A DNA stretch of 64,000 nt from the NCBI GenBank assembly GCA_949317995.1, contig OX439036.1, positions 86,527,920-86,591,919 on the forward strand. The letters are read 5' to 3'. The translations under genes were made by a program, and so were the position numbers. The notes below the pieces were generated by a model, which did not search any database, was not told the origin of the DNA, and saw nothing but the letters and a program-made list of their open reading frames with translations. This DNA comes from Acholoe squamosa. Taxonomy: Eukaryota > Annelida > Polychaeta > Phyllodocida > Polynoidae. Below, piece after piece: positions 22,805-32,300 of the stretch (positions are counted from its first letter, which is position 1; each line of letters begins with the position of its first letter).

Positions 22805-24700
22805 ATGCCAACAGCGTCTCGTGTGTCACCACATAACACGAGGCATAGAGCCCGCGTGGATGCCGACAACCAAAAAATGGAGTACAACAGCCAATTGGAT
22901 AGGATACGCCAAGAGGTAGCTGCCCTCGAGGCCTCCCTCGAGGTGGAAGCAAGCGATTGTAGTGACTCCACCAATGGTATTTCATACCCCAACACCCGAC
23001 GGGAACAGCACATTGCTCCCAACACGCCACACGCTGTGAGGCCCCGTAGTCGCCATGACTCGGCAGTGTCAAACAGGTCAGCTGTCAGTCATACCAGCCG
23101 CGCGTCACAGTCCGGAGCCGTGTACAATTCTCCACGCTCCAGGGCTGACATCCTGGAGCAGCGCGTCGCAGACCTGGAGAGTAAGCTACATAGAGTGCAG
23201 TCTGACATGACCGGAATGTCCGCGAACATTAAATTTCTTGTAGACCAGGCAAAAGAGACGCGACAGCAACGGGTACAGGAAAAGCACGATGAACATGACC
23301 TTCGCCAGCAGGCACTCCGCCTCAAGGCAGATACAGAGCGACTAGAGAAGGAGAAGGCACAACATGCCGCCCAGCTTGAGAAGGAACGCCTCGAGCTTGT
23401 AGAGCAGCAGAAGAGAAACCTGGAGGAACAGCGCAAGATGGCTGACGAACAGCGTGCCCGCCTCGAGGAGCAGCAGTGCCTAGCAGAGCAGGCAAGGAAG
23501 CAGCGAAAGGAAAGGAAGCGCCAGCGCCGCCAGGAGAAGAAGGACGCCGCAGCCGCCGCCGAGGCCGCAGCCCCCGCCGGGATTGCTCCACTTCACACAG
23601 ACAACACGCCACCCGCGGCCACACAACAGCCCGCGGTCAGCGTCATGCCACCCGCGGCGACACAGGCGCCACCCGCGGCCCAACGACAAGCACCCGGCCC
23701 TGCCCCCGGACAGGCCGCACTTCACAACAGTCGGGTAGCCCCGCCCCCGGAACAGATAATAGAGCTTGACAACAACAACCATCCGTCACATATCCCCACT
23801 CCCACGGATCTCAGGAGGGAACCGGGAGCAAGGGATTATATACTGGAGCAACTTGCAAAGGAGAGGTACCAGGTTCAGGAGGCCGATGGTAAGCTCAATT
23901 TCATTACATCCATCATACCAGCAAAAACCAAGCCAAAACCATACATGTATATGGACCGTGAATCGTGTTATACTCTGAAGCAAAAGCTTGACGTAAGAAA
24001 TGAATTATCTCCCATGGAATACTTGGATGCGGCGTTACGCCTTGTCCACGACCCTGACAGTGCCTGGACGGCACAGGAGCGCCAGTGGATCCTTAAGCAC
24101 GTAAATAACGTCTCTAGGGATTCCATGTCCCGCCATTGGCCCGACGTGCGCAGGTGGTCGGACAGTGTCTTTGATGACGTTGAGAAGGGCACGTATAAAT
24201 GGTCAGATTTGCAGGCTATTCAAAATTCACGTGTTGAAATCTCATTCACTGGTGGTGGCCGCCGTACACAACAGGGTAACCAGCAAAACCGTAGCGTGCA
24301 TCAGAGCAATGGTAATGGTAATAATAACCAAACATCATCAGAACAGATTTGCCTGGACTTCAACTCAACCCGCGGATGTGCATTCAACGCTCACCACGGC
24401 GAGAACAGAGCCAGAAGGGTACATTTCTGCCTCTACTGCTACGGAAAAGGAAAACAATCCAACCATTCCGTCCTGGCCTGTAATCAAAAGTTCAGAGATG
24501 CCCCTCCACAAGGCGAAAACAATGCCACGTGGCGGCACGCACCACACCATAACACGTGCTACAATAATGGATTCCAACAGCAGCCCCACTGGAGCCAGCA
24601 GCAGAACCCCCGCCCGAACACACAGCAACAATCACAGGGCTACGCTCACAATCAGCAACAAATATATCATTCAAAAAACGGTACTCAGGCGCCTCAGTAA
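22805..24700 (+). CDS. Gag-like ORF1 of the Ngaro-like element
   Basis: A 631-residue protein from the ATG at 22805. The frame is open further up, but without an ATG. The central part (about residues 110-250) is a long charged heptad-like coiled coil rich in Glu, Arg and Gln, ending in a basic K/R block. An Ala/Pro-rich linker follows. Near the C-terminus, a C-x8-C ... H-F-C-L-Y-C ... H-x4-C cluster resembles the cysteine/histidine motif of DIRS-order gag proteins. The tail is Gln/Asn-rich. The likely role is assembly of the retrotransposition particle and nucleic-acid binding. The CH-rich motif and position before RT support the call; overall gag sequences are poorly conserved. Confidence 0.75.
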   Translation: MPTASRVSPHNTRHRARVDADNQKMEYNSQLDRIRQEVAALEASLEVEASDCSDSTNGISYPNTRREQHIAPNTPHAVRPRSRHDSAVSNRSAVSHTSRASQSGAVYNSPRSRADILEQRVADLESKLHRVQSDMTGMSANIKFLVDQAKETRQQRVQEKHDEHDLRQQALRLKADTERLEKEKAQHAAQLEKERLELVEQQKRNLEEQRKMADEQRARLEEQQCLAEQARKQRKERKRQRRQEKKDAAAAAEAAAPAGIAPLHTDNTPPAATQQPAVSVMPPAATQAPPAAQRQAPGPAPGQAALHNSRVAPPPEQIIELDNNNHPSHIPTPTDLRREPGARDYILEQLAKERYQVQEADGKLNFITSIIPAKTKPKPYMYMDRESCYTLKQKLDVRNELSPMEYLDAALRLVHDPDSAWTAQERQWILKHVNNVSRDSMSRHWPDVRRWSDSVFDDVEKGTYKWSDLQAIQNSRVEISFTGGGRRTQQGNQQNRSVHQSNGNGNNNQTSSEQICLDFNSTRGCAFNAHHGENRARRVHFCLYCYGKGKQSNHSVLACNQKFRDAPPQGENNATWRHAPHHNTCYNNGFQQQPHWSQQQNPRPNTQQQSQGYAHNQQQIYHSKNGTQAPQ

Positions 24701-24780
24701 ATACAGCCCAGCTCGAGGCGCCAGAACGCAACATACATACACACGACAGTATAACGTACTACAGTAACTCCGCCCACTCT

Positions 24781-26980
24781 GTGTCTGTAAACAAGAACGC
24801 ACGTGCGCCCTCACGAGGCCCCGCCCACACACAGAACCATGACGTCAAGACAGACGCTGACCAATACAAGGACGCGCGCCTGCAGAACCACGGAATTGGT
24901 GACGTCACCGCAACATGTCTAGTTGCTCCCAGCATGCACACCGACAACAAACATGGCGGCCTCCATCACTCGCCGCCACAACAACAAAGTACAGAATTAG
25001 CGGTGGACATTGTCGGAAATGGTCGGTCTGCAGTTCATATTCATGATGACTTGTACAACCTACACCAACCACCGCACACAGGGGCACACAAGAACGACTA
25101 TGTGCACCCCACATCGGAACTTCCACCAAACATACAACGCCAACAACAGGACCAAAGCAAAACAGGTACGGCCCCCAACTTTGACACTATCAGAAAAATG
25201 TGCGAAACAAATGTGATCGATGGTACTGTTGATATTTCCCCATATGCTTTCCAACAATATAGACTGGACTACTGGCCGAACTTCGCATTCTCTGATACTC
25301 ACCCAGAGCTAGCCAAATTATATGATATTGTACGGCAGACCGGTCTTCCAAACGCTTTGGCGGCTCGTGTCCCAGTAAAAAGTGAGTTAAAATTGGATGC
25401 TTGGGAAGCATACCTGGGCCACATACCTGAAAAAAGGGTCCTCCTAGATTTCATGAAATACGGGTTCCCAATCGGCTACATGGGCCCAATATCTGATACA
25501 CAGGCTGTCCACAATCACCCTAGTGCAGAGGCATACAAGGCTGAGGTGGATAAATTCGTGGAAAAAGAACTTGGTATAGGGGCATTAAAGGGCCCATTCC
25601 ATAACAATCCATTTGACCCATGGGTCCATGTGTCCCCCCTTATGACTAGACCTAAGAGGGACACGGAAGCTCGCAGGATTATTTCTGACATGACTTACCC
25701 ACCTGACTCCTCTGTAAATGCATATATACTTAAGAATACAGTTAACGGGGTTACACGCAATCACAGCCTCCCTACTGTTAAAGAGGCCGTAGATTACATT
25801 GCTAAGGTTGGAAATGGAGCTTACCTCAGCACAATAGATATCAGCCGTGCATATAAAAATCTTATGTCCTGCCCATTAGACTATCCACTCCTGTGCTCAG
25901 TATGGAGAGACAAGTTCTACCTGGACTTGAGTGTCCCATTCGGGTCCAGGGCAAGTGCTTCGCACATGCAGGCAGTAGCTGACTCAATTGTGGAGATATT
26001 GGCCACAAAAGGCATATTCTCACGAATGTACTTAGATGACTTGCTCATAATCTCTGTTGATTATTTCAGAGCACACTCAGACTACAACACCGCAAGAGCG
26101 CTTCTACAACAACTCGGCCTCCCAGAAGCTATAGACAAGTTGCAGCCACCAGCCAAGTCGGTCCAGTGGCTTGGGGTGGTCATTGATGCAGCATCTATGA
26201 CAGTGTCAGTACCACGTGACAAGCTACAGGAGGTACAGGGAAAAGTGCGCTATTACGCCAAGAGACGATCAATGAGTAAGAAACAGCTGCAGTCCCTCCT
26301 AGGTGTCTTGTTACATGTCGCGAAGTGTATCCAGTCAGCTAGAGTCTTCGTGGCTAGACTCCTAGACAGCCTCAGGTCGATGAGGGGAAAGTATCTTAAT
26401 GTGTCAGCGGAAATGAGGGCAGATCTAAGATGGTTCGAGGAGTTCAGCTCCTCATGGAACGGGGTAGGCATGATCACAGACCCATCCCCCCCGACCAGAA
26501 CTATATATGTGGATGCCTCGGGATCTGGCATTGGGGCCTACGATGGAAAACTGGCATACGCCACCCAGGTCACCCCACTGGAGGACAAGGTGGAAAATAT
26601 CACACATTTGGAGGCTGCAAATATTGTGATTGCATTACACACATTTATTGGCTCCTCAGACCGTGGCTCTGTGATAAATATAAAATGTGATAATCAGGCT
26701 GCCGTCACGGTGTTCAGAACTGGAAGAGGCAAGGACCGCATACTCACTGACTGTGCCCGGGCAATCTGGATGATGCAGGCCGCATTCGACATATCCATTA
26801 TCTTTGACCATGTGCCCGGAAAATCTAACACAGTTGCAGATGCACTTAGTCGCGCCCATATAAGTAGTGCTGATAGAAAGGCGGCCATCCACCAGTTAGC
26901 TATTAACAAGTTGTACCTGATAGACTCCTGTTTGTATTTCTTTGATGTCCTAACACCTGGCCTCACCTCTAGGGGAGGCA
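24781..26980 (+). CDS. Reverse transcriptase-RNase H ORF of the Ngaro-like element
   Basis: This frame starts 80 bp after the gag stop and its first ATG is at 24934, so translation probably uses reinitiation. RT motifs appear in order: I-S-D-M-T-Y-P fingers; L-S-T-I-D-I-S-R-A-Y palm; F-G-S-R-A-S; then the catalytic Y-L-D-D-L-L (26029-26046). RNase H follows, with Y-V-D-A-S-G-S, H-L-E-A-A-N, K-C-D-N-Q-A-A, and D-H-V-P-G-K-S-N-T-V-A-D-A-L-S-R near 26800-26850. These motifs are intact, so the enzyme could be active. The frame stays open to 27807, but after about 26950 the conserved coding moves to the +1 frame, so I end the meaningful part there. RT makes cDNA from the element RNA. Confidence 0.9.
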
Positions 26981-27943
26981 TTCAATTACTTTCAGGCCAG
27001 AGCGGCTGCAAGGCAGCTACAGGCGCGAGCAGAGGGTACCGACCGGAACAGACATTCAGCAGCCGGCCTGTACCACCTATTCACAAGAGAAATGGGCCTG
27101 GACCCCATGTCACCTACCTACCAGTCAATATGCGCTTTCATAGAGTTCATGACAATGTCTACACAACACCCGCGGACAATTGCCAACAACTTGTCCCACG
27201 TGACGCAGCACCTGATCCTGGCCGGAGCAGACGTAGCTGCTTTCCAACACCCACGAGTCTCTCGTGCAAAGCAGGCGCTGCGTCGAAACAAGAAAATCAA
27301 AAAGAACCAGAAACCAGCAATACCCATGACTATGCTAAAGGCCGTCATCATGCACACCTCACATACATTCATGGGTCTAATGATAAGAACAGCAATTTTA
27401 ATTATATATCTGGCAGCTCTCCGCAAATCAGAGGTCCTCCCGCCATCAAAAGGGGGCTTCAAGCCATGGTGGCATCTGACCAGAGGGGATGTGGTCCTAT
27501 ACGACGATCACGTGACAGTCAGAGTCAAAGCAGCAAAGAACATGCAACTGTACGACCAGGAAAAAACAGTCCTATTGCAGAGCTCAGAGGACTCTGCAGT
27601 ATGCCCAGTGCATGCAGTAAGCCTTGTACTAACAGTAATGCCCACGACAGACCCAGCACAACCATTCCTTATGAACACAGACGCCTCCCCCATCCCGGTA
27701 ACACTAGTAGAGGCGGAATGGAGAAAAATTCTGAAAGAACTGGGTCAACCACCCCGAAAATTCTCTCTACATTCGCTGAGAGCCGCCGCGGCGACTCAAG
27801 CGTATGACGCTGGATGTAATGAGTTGGACGTCCAGAGATATGGGGCATGGTTGTCAAATACCCACAGGGACTATATTAGATCACAGAACCACAGTTCTGT
27901 AAACTCAGCCATTACCAATGCACTGGCAAACACACAACATTAA
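26954..27943 (+). CDS. Tyrosine recombinase ORF of the Ngaro-like element
   Basis: An integrase-like tyrosine recombinase in the +1 frame relative to RT-RNase H. The catalytic set is visible: L-A-A-L-R-K-S-E (first Arg), S-L-H-S-L-R (His-x-x-Arg), G-A-W-L-S-N-T (Trp/His position) and H-R-D-Y-I-R-S (nucleophilic Tyr). The first ATG is at 27092, but the frame is open from the TAA at 26951. Its translation from about 26972 (EAFNYFQARAAARQLQARAE) looks like the N-terminal core-binding helices, so the protein probably starts earlier, by frameshift from RT. It would integrate a circular DNA intermediate without target duplication. Confidence 0.88.
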   Translation, partial: HLASPLGEAFNYFQARAAARQLQARAEGTDRNRHSAAGLYHLFTREMGLDPMSPTYQSICAFIEFMTMSTQHPRTIANNLSHVTQHLILAGADVAAFQHPRVSRAKQALRRNKKIKKNQKPAIPMTMLKAVIMHTSHTFMGLMIRTAILIIYLAALRKSEVLPPSKGGFKPWWHLTRGDVVLYDDHVTVRVKAAKNMQLYDQEKTVLLQSSEDSAVCPVHAVSLVLTVMPTTDPAQPFLMNTDASPIPVTLVEAEWRKILKELGQPPRKFSLHSLRAAAATQAYDAGCNELDVQRYGAWLSNTHRDYIRSQNHSSVNSAITNALANTQH

Positions 27944-27961
27944 AACCCAAAATATACCCTG

Positions 27962-28116
27962 GCTATGTTTCATCAGTTTTACCATTGTGCGATGTTCTGT
28001 GATGTGATTTAAAATCTCATGTGATATTCCATTTTAAATACTCATAAAATTTATAAATAAATTTTATTCACCCAAATGAACTAGAACTCGTTACTGGGAA
28101 GGGATGGGTTAATGGT
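27962..28116 (+). repeat. Split direct repeat B1
   Basis: 155 bp beginning GCTATGTTTCATCAG and ending GGGTTAATGGT, identical by eye to B2. It directly abuts A2 and shares the dinucleotide GT at the junction (28115-28116). Confidence 0.92.
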
Positions 28117-28263
28117 GTGCGCATTGGTCGGTATTCGGCCCAGGCGCAGTCATTGACCACCCAACCGGAAGATACCGGAACTACCTTCCCCGGGTGATTC
28201 AAAATATTCATAACACCGGTCAGTTTACTTCCAGACGACCTGAGGAGAACAGAACTTTCTTCC
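28115..28263 (+). repeat. Split direct repeat A2
   Basis: 149-bp internal copy of A1. The B1-A2 junction is expected to template the ends of the linear element or match the circle junction. Confidence 0.92.
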
Positions 28264-28385
28264 CACCCACCCACACCTAGTATATTGTGAGTATATCGTC
28301 ATAGTTGGTCTGACCACACAGGACAGTGCTTTTATCTGGACTCAGTAAGCAACCACATAGGTGCCTACATATTTATTCTTTTACT

Positions 28386-28540
28386 GCTATGTTTCATCAG
28401 TTTTACCATTGTGCGATGTTCTGTGATGTGATTTAAAATCTCATGTGATATTCCATTTTAAATACTCATAAAATTTATAAATAAATTTTATTCACCCAAA
28501 TGAACTAGAACTCGTTACTGGGAAGGGATGGGTTAATGGT
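28386..28540 (+). repeat. Split direct repeat B2 (element 3' end)
   Basis: 155-bp terminal copy of B1. The right boundary is the last base shared with B1 (…AATGGT); after it, host sequence CTAGCTG begins. Confidence 0.92.
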
Positions 28541-28746
28541 CTAGCTGTTTGGAGAAGCAGCTTTTAAATACCGGGTACCTACCGAGATGAGAAAGAAATC
28601 ATCTCTAGAAATACCAGTACTTATTATTATTTTTACTTTCAATATTTTTCTCAAATATCTAAACATCAACTTCAGTGTATACACTCCTCACATGTCTCAT
28701 AGACTTCACCTGTACCATGATCAGGCAATAAAAACAGGTAGTCATT

Positions 28747-28940
28747 AGTGTGCCCCTACATGGGGGCCGAAATTATAGTGTGTTGCCGTGTCGGATGTTA
28801 CAGATAGGGCCATGTTGTCGTGTCGTTCTTTATCCAATGCATTTTGCTCTCTACCCCTGTGTCCTTCGGCCATGTCGCACGTGTTGGATTTAAGACCCCC
28901 TGTGTTGCGCGTGTCGGATTTTACCCATGTATAGGCACAT
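28747..28940. mobile_element. MITE with GTGCCTATACATGGG-type ends (copy 1)
   Basis: The left end AGTGTGCCCCTACATGGGGG is mirrored by the right end ACCCATGTATAGGCACATTAG. A second copy at 42080-42297 has the cleaner end AGTGCCTATACATGGGT. The interior is full of GTGT/CGTGT-rich short repeats and does not code. Confidence 0.65.
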
Positions 28941-29379
28941 TAGTCAAATGAAAGAGCACTTGATAACGTAGGGGAGGGGGGGGGGAGTTGCTACGGGGGC
29001 GGAAAAAATCACAACATTTTCTTGATACAGGAAAACATCTGCCAGCATCATGAAAATCAGGCTTTACAGTGATCAAGATACAATTACTGAGCACATTATA
29101 CAAAGAAAGAAGCTAAGAATTTTTGGCACCAAGTGGCATAGATAGAGCATTCCAGGGATTTTAGCACTAAGATACTTTCATTCCATGATTATCTACACAA
29201 AGTTATGTCCACCATCTATCACCCCACCCCATCATTGTTTTAAAGTAATAGATACCCCCAAGCTGTACATGTATATGATAATTTCCGCTTTTCTTACAAG
29301 TTATATGAAGAATCAAATTTGTTAAGATACTGGTCCTTTGACGTACCGTCTATATCTGCAGGTTTTACTTGATGACGGC

Positions 29380-32300
29380 ATGGATGCCGCCTCACCGCTT
29401 TACCACAACGTTGAAGATCTAGAATACTCAAAACAGTTTATGGAGCGTTTGACAAGACTCCGTAGTGATAACCAACAAACAGATGTCATTCTCAAGGCTG
29501 ATGACAAGTCGTTCCCATGTCATCGAGTCGTTCTCTCTGCATGTAAGTGCATATGCCTCGTAAGTTATGTGCCCCAGCGCTCACAGATTCTGAAGCTAAG
29601 TTAAGTTCCTCCTGTACTGGTGTAAGACCGACAGGGAAAAGATAAGGATTCTAGTGCATGAGAGTTTTTTTCGCCCCCCCCCCCGCATTTACAGGCTTAA
29701 AGGCAACCGTAGTTTGGATTGCTATCTTTAAATCTTCATAGGTAATGTACAGTGCATAAAACGGCTTCTAACTTAAAATAATGGTAACATGATATACCTT
29801 TTTTATTATGCAGCAAGTGAATATTTCAATCGGATGTTCAATTCGGGTCTAGAAGAGGCCAGTTCAGGAGTGATTGAGATTAAAGGGACAGACTCAGACA
29901 CACTCTCCTGCCTTCTCCAGTATATCTACTCTGCCCACATTAAGATAACCACCGACAACGTGCAGAACTTAGTTCAGGTAAGACATATCTTTCTGTCATA
30001 GATGTATACCCTCTCGTAATTCATGCACACGTATTGAGTCACTATATGATTAAAAAAGCACCAGAGGCTGACTAAAATTAGGACAGTTGCTGAGAGACCA
30101 AGAAAAAAAATCAGAACTCAAATAGAAGATTTTCCACTCTCAACAAAAAATCCACAAGGCCTTTGGACAGGATAATTATACTTTTAAGGTGGCCCATGTC
30201 TAAACCTGCCACTGTCAGAGATGCCACTTTTCCTGGTTTATCAGGAATTCCTGGTTTTTTATTCTAAGATTTCTGTAATTAATCATGTTAGATTCCTGGG
30301 GAGGTGTGGTTCAAGTCCAGTTTTCCTGGTTTTTGTCGACCAGTGAGTGGCATCTCTGCACTGTAGGCACCATACCAGTTCCTGTAATGTGGGTTGTAGA
30401 GGCGTCAGATCAGTTCCTGTTCTGTGGGCTATACCATGTTACAGGCGTCAAACTACCAAAATCTCCCGCGTATAAGACGCGTCTTCTACGCCAAACAAAT
30501 GCCTTGTGCGTCTTATAGGATTTTCTGAAGTTTGGGGTGTGTCTTATACGCGGGGTTTTTTGATTTTCCATTTGGGAATTAGTCTGATTTGATCAGGAAA
30601 ACCCCCCCAAATCACGGCATCGACTCATAGCGGCAGCACCGCGGCAGACCGGGAGGTGTTAACGCGCTCCCCCGGGGTGTAGGGACGTATGGGCCGACGA
30701 CAGCAGAGACTCAACAGGTTGACACTATAGACAAAGCGGCATGGCTGGCCGGGGTGTAGGGAACGCATGGGCCGACGACAGCATAGACTTAACATTTCTT
30801 TTAAATTTCGGGGGGAGGGTGGGGGGGTGCGTCTTATACGCGAACCCCCCCTGCTGAGTTGGGGGGGCGTCTTGTACGGGGGGTTTTTTACAAATCGATT
30901 CAGAAGGGTTGGATGCGTCTTCTACGCGAACCAGCATACCCTGAGTTTGGGGAGCGTCTTCTACGCGCACAGCGTCTTCTACGCGGGAGATTACGGTAGT
31001 TCCAGTACTGTGGTTATATTTTGTCACAGGCATCAGACCAGTTCTAGTACTGTGGGTTATACTTTGTATAATACAGACATCAGACCAGTTCAAGTTCTGT
31101 GGGTTATATTTTGTTACAGGCGTCAGAATAGTTCCAGTACTGTGGGTGATACTTTGTTTAATACAGGAATCAGACCAGTTCCAGTTCTATGAGTTACAGT
31201 TTGTTACAGGCATCAGACCAGTTCCAGTTCTGTGGGTTGAAGAGGGCCTGTGAGGACTTCATGCTGCAGCAGATTGTGCCGTCTAACTGCATTGGACTCT
31301 ACAAATTCTCCAAACTTTATCCACTGAAACATCTCAAACATGGGGCTCGTTCTACAATGCTGAAAAAGTTCCCTGAAATCGTCAGGTGAGGATGGGTGCC
31401 AAAATGTGAATTTTTAAAAGTCATACTCGGCTTGTTATCAGAAGGAATTGAAAAATTCAATCTGATGGTATGTTAGAGTCATATCAGTGATTGGGTATTT
31501 ATATTACTAAATTACCTTGACCAATCTCCGTTAGGGAGTGATCATTTATTAACAACAGGGGGGGGGGCTGGTGGGTTTGAGGGGGGGTCAGAATTTTTTC
31601 AACCCCTTGACCAGGGGGGGGTCAGAATTTTTTCAATACCTCTGATGAGGGGGGTCAAAATAATTTCACCTGTTTTCAGTGGAAAACCCCGCGCGTTACT
31701 ATAGGCTAAAAGGGGACGTTCACGCGCAAACCCACCAGCCCCCCCCCCCTGTTGTTAAAAAATGATCACTCCCTTACACTATGTAAAAAAATGTTTTATT
31801 GTGCATATTAATATTGTTTACAGTATTTTGTCTAGACTTTTTTTTAATCTTGTTTTGTAACCTATATACTTCCAGGTCGACTGAGTTCACTGAGCTCTCC
31901 GTTGATGATGTTATAGAGTATATCTCAGATAGTGAGCTACGGGTGCCCACAGAGGACACAGTGTTTGAGGCCGTGTGTATGTGGGTGAAAGTAGATCCAC
32001 AGCAAAGGTAAATATTTGGCCCCCTTATTGTAGTTCGACTTGTCACTCACTCGTATACCTTAACTAAAATCATGAAGCATTGGAAATATAAGGCACTGAA
32101 AATAAACCAGTTTCCACTATATTCTCACCTGTCTCTGTTTTTAACTTATGTGTACAATACTACCATATCTCTCACGTAGAAAATGTGGTGTGCGTAGAAG
32201 ACGCTCCCCCAACTCACGGTAGGCTGGTTCGCATAGAGGACGCATCCAACCTCCCTGAATCAATTTTTAGAAAAAAAAACGTATAGGACGCCCCCCCCAA

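Larger units (their letters stand above)
22230..28540 (+). mobile_element. Ngaro-like tyrosine-recombinase retrotransposon with split direct repeats
   Basis: The structure is A1 (22230-22378), three ORFs, B1 (27962-28116), A2 (28115-28263), a 122-bp spacer and B2 (28386-28540). A1 and A2 (149 bp) look identical, as do B1 and B2 (155 bp). The abutting B1A2 is exactly what joining the two ends (B2 to A1) of a circle would make, which is the hallmark of the split-direct-repeat DIRS-order elements (Ngaro, PAT). The ORFs encode a gag-like protein, RT-RNase H and a tyrosine recombinase. No methyltransferase domain was recognised, which favours Ngaro. Identical repeats imply a recent insertion. It is about 0.8 kb upstream of the Kelch gene's first coding exon, in the same orientation. 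Confidence 0.92.

Noticed and set aside
26985-27807. Last 275 residues of the long RT-RNase H open frame as an extra domain
   Set aside because: This stretch overlaps the tyrosine recombinase in another frame, where the conserved motifs are. Its own composition is Pro/Ser/Arg-rich without a recognisable fold.
30285-31192. ORFs upstream of Kelch exon 3 as coding sequence
   Set aside because: They read through the acceptor array and MITE; only the segment from 31210 matches BTB/BACK coding and the required phase.
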